36,818 nucleotides of DNA from contig QZLH01000151.1 in the NCBI GenBank assembly GCA_003833135.1, positions 8,642 to 45,459 on the forward strand. Direction: 5' to 3'. Positions 12,691 through 23,199 of the stretch are shown here, piece after piece; position 1 is the stretch's first letter, and every line of letters begins with the position of its first letter. Source of the stretch: Oehlia diaphana. Lineage: Eukaryota; Glomeromycota; Glomeromycetes; Glomerales; Glomeraceae. The translations under genes and the position numbers were made by a program. The notes beneath the pieces are model-generated. The model had not been told where the DNA came from. It ran no database searches and saw only the letters and a list, made by a program, of their open reading frames with translations.

Positions 12691-14126
12691 TTATTCTACA
12701 TCTTCATTTAATGTATCTACCTGTTGCTGAGGTTGTTGAGACCGAGATGAATATTGTTGCGATTGAGCTGAATACGATGGGACGGGAGGAATTTTTGGAA
12801 AATTTCTACGGTTAATTAACAATCCCTTCAAACTACGAATTTCACTTCGAACTTGTGAAACAGAAGAATCACGATCATTTGAAGATGACCAAGAAGAAAA
12901 TGAATAAATACTCGACGAAAGATACGTTGCTAAAGATGTCAAAGAAAGTTGTAGATCTGGCATTGTATCATATTTTGTTAAATTTTGTTGATGTATACTT
13001 AATTTTTCAGTTAATTCAGATAGATCAGTGGCAAGAGGAGCAAGTAAAGTAGGTGGAGTAGAAATTTCATCTATTTCATATGGTGTGGGCGATTCGTCAT
13101 CTTCATTAACGTTATTTCTCTCAAGAGGTTTACTAGGTGAAGTTGATTTACGTAAAGACAAAATTGTCGAAAGACTTTCGTTAAACATTCTGAAAAGATT
13201 AAGTTGATGGGAAAATAATTGTTGCTTGGCAAAAATAATGGCCGTAACTGCAGGACCAAGGAATTTCTAAATTAAGAATAAAATTAGCATATAAGTATAA
13301 TATAATGAAAGCACAATTTTCCCTTTACCTTGATTACCGCGATCATCGCGGCACTAAAAGCGCCTGTAATCAGTAAGACTACTATCAGTTGTCTCCATAA
13401 TGGAGTTCTTGTCGCCGTCATTTGATACGTGCGTGGTGGAACAGGTGGCGGGTCAGCTGGGTCAGTTGGCGGTTGTGTTATTGTTACAGAATCCATCATC
13501 CTTGGGTTGACAACTGGAGGAGTTACCGATTGCTGATATTTTTTTTAAAAAAGTTCCGTTTTGCAAATAAAAATTATTTGAAGATGAATTCCTCTTATAA
13601 AATCGCCAAAATGGCCCTTCGCAAAAAAAGGTATAATATGTAATACCTCTTTATCTACTCTATTTTTAGCAATATCAATTTCTGCTTGCGTTAAGCCTTT
13701 ACTTAACAAGAATTTAACTTTTTTGTCTTCATTCGCATTACGGACTTGCGGGCTAGATAAAAATTTTATTGCTGGAAGTATTAAGTTCTCCCTTGGCTGT
13801 GTAGGCTGAATAGCATTAGTAGCATTAGTATCTGCAACATTAGTATTTTCCCCATTTAACTGTACTTCTTCAGTTCGCCCAGCTCGTTGACGAGCTTCCT
13901 TTTGTTTTTCAATTAATTCTTTCTTTTTTCTCTCCCTTTCTTCCGGTGTCATTCTTTGACCTAATAGTTCGCGAACTTTATCTACTTTATCACTATTTGT
14001 TATATTTGTATCATTGTTAGTCGCAATTCCTACGTCTAATGCAGTTTGACGGCTATTCTCTTTTTCACCAGCAGCAGGCGAATTGTTTGCTAAAGTAGCA
14101 TCCTGAAATTTATCACTTTCTTTCAT
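12691..14126 (-). CDS. PEX14: Peroxisomal membrane docking protein PEX14
   Basis: PEX14 is the docking/translocation-pore component for the PTS1 receptor PEX5 at the peroxisomal membrane. Three exons (minus strand): 14126-13647, 13532-13329 and 13266-12691, giving 419 residues. The conserved N-domain that binds WxxxF/Y motifs is clear: PRENLILPAIKFLSSPQV, then KFLLSKGLTQAEIDIA (about residues 112-155). A proline-rich linker follows (TDPADPPPVPPRTYQ), then a hydrophobic segment LWRQLIVVLLITGAFSAAMI as membrane anchor, then coiled-coil-prone sequence and a Q/S-rich tail. Unusually, about 110 residues precede the PEX14 domain, including a highly charged helical stretch beginning RMTPEERERKKKELIEKQ. 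The long N-terminal extension is in the same exon as the domain, so it is not a gene-model join. Confidence 0.93.
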
Positions 14127-14542
14127 TATATATTTTATATTTAAATAACTGAGAAATATAAACTACTTGCTGTGAAAATTTAAGATAGCATTTATCAATT
14201 TGGCGTTTTCCCACCATATAAGAATTTCACATCACGTGATAATCAATCCATCTTACTTGCTGTGATTGGTGTGATATCTATTAGTATTTATGTTATAAAA
14301 ATCGTGTCACGTGGTGAAAACAAATTAAAATCAAAAGTTTATATCGTTTTAACTGGAGTATGCCGATTAAATTTACTTTTACTTAATTTATTTGCTAATT
14401 GAGTTATTTAAAGTTGATTGGTTTAAATTTATTCTTGTTTAAATGACAACTGTATCTCTGAGATATAATATATTTTATAATATGATATTACTTATTCTCA
14501 TTTTTAGCATCCGTTATAAATATTTTTTTTCTTTTTTACTTA
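14127..14542. promoter_or_regulatory. PEX14 upstream region with two CACGTG boxes
   Basis: This is the gap between the PEX14 start codon and the 3' end of uL23 (both genes on the minus strand). It contains CACGTG at 14233-14238 (within TCACGTGA) and again at 14308-14313 (TCACGTGG). CACGTG is the E-box core bound by bHLH factors in fungi. Its use as a PEX14 promoter element is inferred from position only. Confidence 0.35.
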
Positions 14543-15285
14543 TCAAATGAATCCAATCTGCAAAATTATTATAAGTTAGTACACAAATGATAAATAAAGA
14601 AAATATAATTTTGATAAATGAGGTGAACCTTATTTGCGACTTCCAATGCATCAACATCACTTGTAAGGCGAACATATGCCTTCTTGGTTCCGTTTGGCCT
14701 AAGTAGACATTTTACCTTTAATTATATTAATATTTATTTATTTGAATACAAAGGGCCCATTAATACCTTATCAATGTATTGATCTTTTGAGCGTCAACGT
14801 CATACAGTTTTTTCACTGCATCCTTGATTTGGCGTTTATTAGCCTGAGTATCAACAATGAAAACGAGCGTGTTTGTATCCTCAATTTTTTTCATTGCAGA
14901 TTCGGTGTTTAGCGGATTTTTTATAATTTTGTATTGATCAAGGCGAGGTGTATGAGAAAGGGATTTGCGAGGATATTTGGGGTTTCGCGGTAAACGCAAA
15001 GTCTTTGGACGATGGAAAGTTGTAGAAGTGCGTGGCTTCTTTTTGATTTTTCCATGAACTCCTTTTAAAACAGCTTTCTTGGCTGATAACGCCTTGGATT
15101 TTTCCTTAGAAACGGATTTGTCGGCTAATGTAAAATTTTTTAGTTATTTCGGCACAACATTAATTAAAAGTATATTGCGAAGTAAATTTTACTGTGCTTT
15201 AATAATCATCCTTTTCTCTCAGATTCATATTTAATAATATTTAAATTTTCAATTAATGATTCTTACCTGATTTCTTAGGAGGCAT
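14543..15285 (-). CDS. RPL25: 60S ribosomal protein uL23
   Basis: uL23 (yeast Rpl25, animal RPL23A) sits at the exit of the large-subunit peptide tunnel and is the docking site for SRP and NAC. Four exons (minus strand): 15285-15267, 15124-14767, 14698-14629 and 14557-14543, giving 153 residues. The protein starts [17 protein letters not shown], has a lysine-rich eukaryotic extension, then [73 protein letters not shown] and ends IGFI. The last exon is only 15 nt (IGFI plus stop); it was placed because the family ends in ANxIGxI and because a TTTGCAG acceptor precedes it. It is divergent from DPH2 with 72 bp between start codons. Confidence 0.93.
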
Positions 15286-15357
15286 TGTAAACAATGAATG
15301 TCGAGAAGGAGGCTTTGATCTTATTTCAAAAGCTATAGTTATATCAATGATTATCCA
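15286..15357. promoter_or_regulatory. Very short divergent promoter region, uL23/DPH2
   Basis: Just 72 bp separate the start codons of uL23 and DPH2. The leaders of the two genes very probably overlap or are extremely short, and expression may be coupled through one nucleosome-free region. The segment also contains a four-codon upstream frame for DPH2 (15347-15361). Confidence 0.45.
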
Positions 15358-15361
15358 ATGA
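15347..15361 (+). promoter_or_regulatory. Four-codon upstream open frame overlapping the DPH2 start
   Basis: ATG at 15347 opens a four-codon frame (MIIQ) whose TGA overlaps the DPH2 ATG in the tetranucleotide ATGA (15358-15361). If the transcript start lies upstream of it, translation of DPH2 would need leaky scanning or reinitiation. Whether it is transcribed is unknown, given the very short intergenic distance. Confidence 0.35.
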
Positions 15362-18118
15362 AATTGGTTTGTGGTGGTTACACTGATACTGATAAAAAGT
15401 TAATCGTCGAATATGAATTCACCAGCATGGCCTCTCTTCAAGAAAAGAACGGGTTTGTTGACGACGGAAGCGCTGTTATAGAGCGTGTTCTTAAGGTGAA
15501 AAGTGAGAAGTTGGCTGCTTCCGTTAAACAATTAGAAGACATTTATGAAATTGATAGAACCGTTAAAGTTTTACTGGACAACGGGTTTGAAAAGGTGGAC
15601 TTCTAACTTTTTTGAACATACTTTTTATTTTTCAATAAACTCTGAAGTATTTCTCTGTGTAGGTTGCTTTACAGTTTCCTGACGAATTATTAGCAGACTC
15701 CACTGAAGTTGCCACAGCTCTAAAAGAAAGAACCAAGAAAAAAATTTTTGTTCTAGCAGATACTTCATATGGAAGGTAATGAGTAATAATTGTTTTTTCA
15801 TTTGCTGAAAGGCCACAAATTAATTAGCTTTCTTCTTTTTAACCATAGCTGTTGTGTGGATGAGGTAGCAGCAAAACACGTTGACGCAGAATGCATTATT
15901 CATTATGGTCGTTCATGTTTAAGCCCGTAATAATTAAATTTATTATTCTTTTTTCGTACTTTATCCGTTATTAACTATAGAATTTACGCTTAATAGCTGT
16001 TCGCAGCTTCCCGTATTATATGTGTTTGGAAAACAACCTATCGATCTAGCTCATTGTTTAGAATCATTTGATCAATTTTTTAAGCAAGACAAGAATCAGC
16101 CATTGCTCATTATGTATGATGTTGTTTACTCATATTGCATAGGTAAGAATTTTTTTTAATTATAACACTTTTGAGTTATTTTTTTTATTTACTGGTACTT
16201 TTCATAGACGACTTTGTTCTTAGACTACGGAACGAAAGGAATTTCAAAAATATCATTCAATCTTTCGTTAAATCAGAATTTAATTTTACAAATAACTTAA
16301 AGGGTGAGTCGTTTTAGTAGTGACTCCTCTTGACTATGTTGGCGAGTTTACTTTCTTCAAAGGTTATTTTGTTAGCTATTTATTTACTTTATCGTTAGAT
16401 ATTTCAGCTCCAAAAAATTCAGGGAGACATTATATATTACCCGAAAATATTACAATTGAAAATTGTACAATATTTTATATTGGTTATGAGAGTTTAACTT
16501 TAACAAACATAATTATGACATATAATAAATGCAAAGTAAGCATTAATTGAAATAATTAATTTATTAATAAATGAGAAATAAATCAAATTCATTTTTAATT
16601 TTCAAGGTTTTCTCATATAACCCGGAAATACGGATAGGAAGACTAGAGACTATACAAGTGAATAGAGCTTTGATGAAACGGTACTACTCATAAACGATAT
16701 TTTACAATTTAAAATAATTTATTTGAACGTTTATTAATTTAGGTATTATATGATTCAAAAAGCAAAGGATGCAGATGTTATCGGGATAGTTGTGGGAACT
16801 TTAGGAATTGGTAATTTTATGTTGTACCAGTCAATTATTTAAAGTTAAATGATAAATATATTAATTTTCAAATTTTTAAATTTAGCATCTTATTTAACTG
16901 TAATATCACATCTCAAAAAATTAATCATCCATGCTGGCAAAAAGCCATATACATTTGTCATGGGCAAGCTTAATGTTGCAAAGATGGCAAATTTTATGGA
17001 AATCGAATGTTTTGTACTTGTAGCTTGTCCCGAAAATAGCTTGATTGATTCAAAGGTAAGTATATAATAAATATTTTTATTAGAATATTTTATATTCTTG
17101 ATGACTTTTGTGATTTGATTAGGAATTTTATCGTCCAATTGTGACACCTTTTGAGTTAGAAATCGCTTTGAATCCGTAAGTTCTATCAAAAAATTTTTTT
17201 TTTAATTTTATAAGTTCGTCACCACAAATAGATCCTAATCTTTTTTTAATATATGTATTTTATATATATAGATCAAGACAATGGACAGGAGAATATATTA
17301 CTGATTTTCAGCTCTTATTATCTTGTAAGTATATATAATTGTCATTCCAAAAGAATATTTAACACAATTTATTTTGCTAGGTAACCATTCAAACATTGAA
17401 GAAGTAGGAAAGGTATTTTATTTATGTATAGATATGACAAAATTTAATATTATAGCATTTTTAACAATATTACTTGATAATAAACCGTATTTCGCAAGGA
17501 TGACGATGAACCTCATTTCTCTTTAGTTACAGGAAAATATAAGCAAAGTCGAAAATATGGCATTAAAGGCGTATCGGGTATTTGTGATTTAATTAAATTT
17601 TCTTTATCTGTCATTGTGAATTTATAATTCTTTATTTTTCAGAAAATATTGCAGATAACATGAAAGATTTAACATTACGTAATCAAAACACATCAGTATC
17701 CACTTTAATAAACAGTGCTGCAGGTGAGAATTTACACGATTTGACTATTATTTTCTAGCACTGCATAAAGCACCCCGGGTCTTTTACAATTTATCCGATT
17801 TAAAAATTGAATGATACCCGTGGGTAATTTGTGAGATACCGGGTATTATATGAAGGGATACATTGTAATTTTGACCATAACTAAGCTTAAATTACCAGAA
17901 TTGGGGTATTTAACCAGGATAAAATTTTTGTATCTAGTAAATATCTGGGTTGCTTAAAAAGAGCTGATTATATTCAATCCATTGATATTATAGGAGAATA
18001 TTTTAATTCAAGAACTTTTCAAGGACTTGAACAAATTAAAGGAACGGAAGTACAATTGGCTGAAGAAGGTCGATCAGGCATTGCTAAAGGCTATACAGAT
18101 GAAGTTGATCATTTATAA
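15358..18118 (+). CDS. DPH2: Diphthamide biosynthesis protein 2 (DPH2)
   Basis: DPH2 forms the radical-SAM-like Dph1-Dph2 complex that transfers the aminocarboxypropyl group to a histidine of elongation factor 2, the first step of diphthamide synthesis. Fifteen exons: 15358-15594, 15663-15775, 15849-15926, 15997-16142, 16208-16303, 16408-16535, 16607-16680, 16743-16810, 16886-17055, 17123-17175, 17272-17324, 17381-17412, 17499-17577, 17643-17723 and 17994-18118, giving 510 residues. Diagnostic blocks are [89 protein letters not shown] and the C-terminal [10 protein letters not shown] with [11 protein letters not shown]. The donor of intron 1 (GTGGAC) is non-optimal. The final intron (17724-17993, 270 nt) is the longest in the gene and contains repeats of an ACCCGTGGGTA/ACCGGGTA type. 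Confidence 0.93.
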
Positions 18119-18146
18119 TATAATGGTCTCAAGTAAATTAATAATA

Positions 18147-18301
18147 CAGTCTAACCTCGATATACCGATATTCGATATACCGATAAAATTTTATTTTCCC
18201 ACTATATGTGAGGACATATAAATATCGGTATAACTTTGATATAACGATATTTTCTAAAAATTTTATATGTCTCGACATATCGTTATATAAAGGTTTGACT
18301 G
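18147..18301. mobile_element. MITE-like element, pogo/Tigger-type ends, TA target duplication
   Basis: A 155-bp non-coding element has imperfect terminal inverted repeats: left CAGTCTAACCTCGATATA, and right end whose reverse complement is CAGTCAAACCTTTATATA. TA dinucleotides flank it at 18145-18146 and 18302-18303, the target duplication expected of Tc1/mariner/pogo elements. The CAGTC-AACCTC-GATATAACGA style of terminus resembles pogo/Tigger-like elements. Internally it repeats CGATATA/CCGATA words. It lies 28 bp past the DPH2 stop codon, so it is probably transcribed in the DPH2 3' untranslated region. Confidence 0.75.
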
Positions 18302-18303
18302 TA

Positions 18304-20323
18304 AATATTTGTTATATATTGTTCTTTTAGTATATTTATAAAAATAATAGACTTATATTACAATTTACAAAATATAATTTTTCATTATTTGTAAATATTA
18401 TTCTTTATTTTATAAAACAAATATTGACTAAAACATTAATTTATAATAGTCATATATGTTTTTACCAATTTCATTTGAATTCCTTATTAAAGTAAAAGTA
18501 TATGCCAATATTTAAATTTTTTCTTTTATTTTCAAATCATTTAGTATGATAAATAATCTATTATTGTATAATACAGTATAAAATATAAAGAAAATCTATA
18601 TAATAGAAAAAGCTGTATAGTTTCAGACAATTATAAAATATTAAAAATTATTATTTTAATTTTTTTTAATTTTTTTTTTTTTTTTTATGAATTTATTTAA
18701 ATAATACAAAATACATAAAGTGGAAATTCTTTCCAGAAATTATTGATACCAATATTTATGTCAAACAAATACCTAAGAGTATACAACAAAGAGGCATAAT
18801 TATTTTTTATTTCTTTCCAATACTAACACTTGCTTTATTCTATTATATAATTCATATAAATGAACTTTACTAACTACCAATATAATAAATATCAACAAGT
18901 TTTCTTTTATTTTTAATAATTCTTTATTTATTTCTTAATAGTAGTTTTTTAGACAAAGAAAAATAAATTTACACTAGCTAAAATAATAAGCCTACACATA
19001 TTTTACTATCTAAAAAAGTTGTTTTAATATATAGTAAGGTTAAACTACTTATATTTTAAATTTTTATAGCAGTTGAAATAATATTATTGAATACAAGTAT
19101 TTTTTATTTAATATTAACTATTAAATTTAGATATTTTAATTAAATGAAATCATTTTTTTATACTTAAGTAAGTTGTTCAGCAAGGTCAAAACTACTTATA
19201 TATTTTTTTTTTTATAAGAATTGGGTTAATAATTTTCAGAATACAAGTAATTTTTGCACTTTTAATTTTTTTTTTATTTTTATGATTAGTGATTTTAAAG
19301 CACTTTAGTCAAATGAAATCACTTTTTTATGCTTAAGCAAAGTTATTCAGCAAGGTCAAAATATTTAAATAAATATTTTTATAGTAGTAGTTAGAATAAT
19401 ACTTAAAGTAAATAAATAATCACGATTTTAAAATAAAGTTAAAGATGTATGATTTTAAAATTTATTTATAGTATTTTGTAATTCAAAGTAATTTTTTTAC
19501 TAATAAAAATTATTTATTTTTAAAGAATAAAAATAAACTTAGTAAAAATAAAAAATTTTTAAAACTTTTATTGTAATTATTGTAAAATATTTTTCTTTAA
19601 AAATCCAAAATAAAATTTAATATAATTTTAAAAAGTCATTATATATATATATATATATTAAAATTATGAGATAAGAAAGATTACTAATAAATCTGAAATT
19701 ATATTAAAACTATTACTAGAAGTAATGAGTTTTAAATGTATACTTATCATAATATTTCATATGAATTAAACTTTTTCTTTACAAAAAATATTATCTTACA
19801 ATTTAGTAATCTGATTTTATTGATTTTTATTACTTTAATTAAAATAAAAAAAAATTATCAAAATTGAACTGCTAGATTGAAAGTTATTTATAATAAATGT
19901 TTTTACTTTTTAGATTCAATTAGAATTATACTATGTTATGAATTAATTTGTGCAGAACACTAATTTTTTTTTTTAAAAAGGCTAACTTAAAAAAAAAGAT
20001 AAATCTTTAACTAAGATCTAATTTTATTTATTCTAATTCTAATAATTGTAATATATTATCACAACATATTACTAAATTATATCACTATTGCTGAAATTAA
20101 AATAATAATACTATTATAAATAATGATGTAATGCAAAATATTAATGACTTTTTAGTATTAAAGTATAATAAATTTCAAATATATAATCTATAACAATCAC
20201 AACTTTTGTTCTTAAGTTAATCTTTATAATACAATTAAATGTAAATAAGTTATAATCTATGCTAAATACTTTAATATAATAAAAATTAATAAAATTAATA
20301 TTATAGAATATAAAGTTAAATTT
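18304..20323. other. AT-rich gene desert
   Basis: About 2 kb of extremely AT-rich DNA. I found no conserved coding segment on either strand. It contains A/T homopolymer runs, a (TA)n run near 19642-19661, and the diverged tandem repeat listed separately. Confidence 0.6.
19011..19420. repeat. Diverged tandem repeat, about 150-170 bp unit
   Basis: Three related segments start near 19017, 19171 and 19341 with AGTTGTTTTAATAT / AGTTGTTCAGCAAGGTCAAA / AGTTATTCAGCAAGGTCAAA. Each is followed by an ACTTATATTTT-like run; between units 2 and 3 the words AATGAAATCA, TTTTTTAT and CTTAAG recur. The spacing is 154 and 170 bp. It looks like an old local duplication in non-coding DNA. Confidence 0.55.
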
Positions 20324-20610
20324 CACTAGTAAAAAAATGGTCTATCCTACACATATCCTACACATATCATACACATATTGGGTACTCAAAATGTAGAAAA
20401 TCATACACAAATAATACACATATTATATACATATCGGGTATTAATATATATATTATACATATTTCAGGTACTGTACCTGATAGGGTTACAATATATATAA
20501 GTACCCAATATGTATATGATATATGTATTATATATGTATAAATTTTGAATACCTGATATATGTAAGATATGTGTAAAATATATGTAGGATAAGCCATTTT
20601 TTTACCAGTG
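20324..20610. mobile_element. Fold-back MITE with about 31-bp inverted ends
   Basis: A 287-bp element begins CACTAGTAAAAAAATGG followed by TCTATCCTACA; the right end read in reverse complement begins CACTGGTAAAAAAATGG followed by CTTATCCTACA. The inner arms also pair: ACACATATTGGGTACT on the left faces AGTACCCAATATGTAT on the right, so most of the element can fold into one long hairpin. Near the left end CCTACACATAT is repeated. No target duplication is obvious. CACT ends suggest CACTA-type mobilisation, but this is not proven. A 76-residue open frame across it is an artefact of the repeat. Confidence 0.75.
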
Positions 20611-23199
20611 ATTAAAATACAAATAGATGTATATATTAGAATGGCATATATATAAAATAACTATTATTAATTTGTGATTCATCTTCAAATCAGTGAAAAC
20701 TACTAAATTTTAAAGAACTGGTTTTACAAATTAATTATCTCTTAAATGGCTTTTAAGTTGATTGTCCAGAATTTTTTTTAAGTATTATATAATAATGTTC
20801 TGAATATATGTATATTAAGTATATTGAATAATAAATTTGCATCATCAAATATTAATATCACAAGTTTGATCAATATATATTTGCTATTTAAGGTTATATT
20901 ATTATACAAATTGGCAATATTGCCTAAAAAGTAACCAGCTAAATTTGGATTACAACCTGGCTGAAAAATAGTATAACTAATTGCTTAAAATTGAGGAAAT
21001 CAAGATTCATCAAAAATTTTTCATTGAATGATTAGTTAAAAATTTTTTCTTTAATAACGCTGGATTTTGGCCTTTAAAAATGTCATAATTATTCAATACA
21101 AGAAGTGGAACAATCACAAAATTGATATTTTTTATTAATTATTTATATGCTGGTAAATAATTTATTTAAAGGTTATAAATAAGAAAAAATAAAAAAATAT
21201 TAAAATCATTTATAAACACAAATTGTCTAACTTATCATACTATTTTTGCTTATATTGAGCTGTGTATTCAGTAATTTTAAATAGTTAATACTTTTGAAAT
21301 GTCAGTTCTTCTAAACTACTTTTCTCTACTTATTTATAAATTCATTTTACATTTCCTGCATACTATATCTATTGCTTTTATCTGAATTTTCCACTAAATT
21401 AATTTGCAAAATAATTTTCCAAAATGTATTAGTAGATTTTACTGGTTTGGAGACAGATCACAAATTAAATTTTAAATATACTAAAATTTGAAAATTTGAA
21501 TAAAAAGAAATTTAGAAAATATAATTTACTTATAAAAATTAAATTTTATATTTTTTGTTTTTTTTAATATAAGAAATTTCATTTTTCTTATAATTTATAT
21601 ATAATAAATTGAAATAATGTATTGTATTTTAATTAATTTTAAAAATTTTAAACTTAAAATTTATTGAAAAGTTTATAAAAATTAATTGTTATATATTAGA
21701 TACAGCTAATAAAAAAAGTATTGATAAAGTAAGAAATCTAATTATTTATATAAAAAAGTTAGTAATTAATTGTTTATTATATCCTGCTAATATTATCATC
21801 TTTATACTTAGTTTATGAGGTTTATATAAAATTAAATTTTGGGTATAAATTTATATGTAGTTAATTACCTATTGGTAAAAGTATCACTGAGTTTAAAAGT
21901 GCAGATTATATAATATGTAAAGTTGCCTTTCTAAACTAACGAGTTTAGGATTATTCTAAATCAAAACTATTCAAAACTTTCTAAACTAAAAGATAAAAAT
22001 TAATTTTTTATTATAATTGAACTATAATTAACATTTTGTTCATTCTATGTCTAATAGCGGTATTTATATATAGCTTTATTTTGCAAAGAAAATAAATTTA
22101 GATTAAAAACAAAACTAAATTATCTTTTAATAAAGTGGCAAAAATTAAAAACAATAATTGGAAAATATGAAACACTTTGTATGATTCCAATTTGGTAGTA
22201 ATATGCTAAATTTTTGAAAATTGTCTCGACAAGTTACCGTCAATAAGAACTTGTTATGGAGGTTGATCCTATCCATAAGAGGGCAGCTCTTTTATATGCT
22301 TCTTACCTTCTATCTTGTATACCGTACTTTTACTTTTGTAAGTATAATAGTATTTGATTATGCAAATTGGTAATTAGTAAGAACTTACAAAATATGGATA
22401 AAAATTTTATGTTAATAATATTAAATTTTATTCAGATTTTAATTATTTTATAGTCGTTTAATATATAATCGGTAATTTATAAAATCCGATATTTATTCCG
22501 CTGGTATTTTTTTTATACTACCTGTTGTGTGAAGGTGAAGAATTTCAAACAAATTTAATAAACTATTCCAATTATGGCAAATAAAATATGATTGGTTCGG
22601 TATAGCACATGCATTTGTAGGACAAAGATGTTTCGATAAGCTACACAAGAGTGATACACAATACTCCACAAATTAACCCCAACAATGTTTGTTTGAATCC
22701 CCTCAAAGTCTCAAACTGATCATTAAACATTTCGGTTATTGTAACCCTAATGAATAAGTGAAAAAAAAATTTTAAATTAGCACAAATTAGCACAAACGCC
22801 CCACGCCTCCACGATCTACCCCCTTTTTTACTTTGACTTCGGCATTTGACCCTACTTTTTTATAATTTTATAATTGTGCAATAGGGGTCTACTATGATTT
22901 GTGTTCCTGCGGAGATTTTGAAATGCCACATTACTCATGCCACAACGGATGCCACCAACATTTAGTACCCTAGATCAGTTTTTGCATCACCGTATAGCAG
23001 GTAGCACACTCACATTACTCAAGAGCCTAATTGCAAGGCGACTTTTTTTTTCGTATCTGGTCAAACGGTACATTGCTCCGGCCTCTAAGTGTTCCCGTTC
23101 TACCATCGCCGCATCTGCTAGCTTTGCCTAAAACCTATTCTTCCCAAAACTAAAGAGAACTCCTTTGCTCCCTACTACCAACACACAACCTAATAAAAG
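20611..23199. other. AT-rich intergenic region up to the 14-3-3 gene
   Basis: About 2.6 kb with no recognisable coding sequence. The segment 22220-22325 is less AT-rich than its surroundings and carries the insertion-like piece listed separately. The last 450 bases are richer in C and pyrimidine tracts (for example CCCCACGCCTCC near 22800 and CTACCCCC near 22817) and probably contain the 14-3-3 promoter and 5' leader. Confidence 0.5.
22244..22386. mobile_element. Possible small insertion flanked by TAAGAACTT direct repeats
   Basis: The nonamer TAAGAACTT occurs at 22244-22252 and 22378-22386, bounding 125 bp that start GTTATGGAGGTTGATCC. A target-site duplication of 8-9 bp would fit a hAT-like or other insertion. 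No terminal inverted repeats are visible, so this is a weak call. Confidence 0.25.

Noticed and set aside
16890..17189. 99-residue open frame on the minus strand within DPH2
   Set aside because: It is the antisense shadow of DPH2 exons 9 and 10, whose sense reading is strongly conserved.
20367..20597. Tyr/Ile-rich 76-residue open frame on the minus strand
   Set aside because: It lies entirely inside the fold-back MITE and reflects its ATA-rich repeats.
22685..22705. TTTGAATCCCC as a tRNA B-box
   Set aside because: No matching A-box or cloverleaf arms nearby; no tRNA gene was found in the window.
22937..23131. 64-residue frame upstream of the 14-3-3 gene
   Set aside because: It lies in the probable promoter/5' leader, has no recognisable motif and no supporting splice structure.
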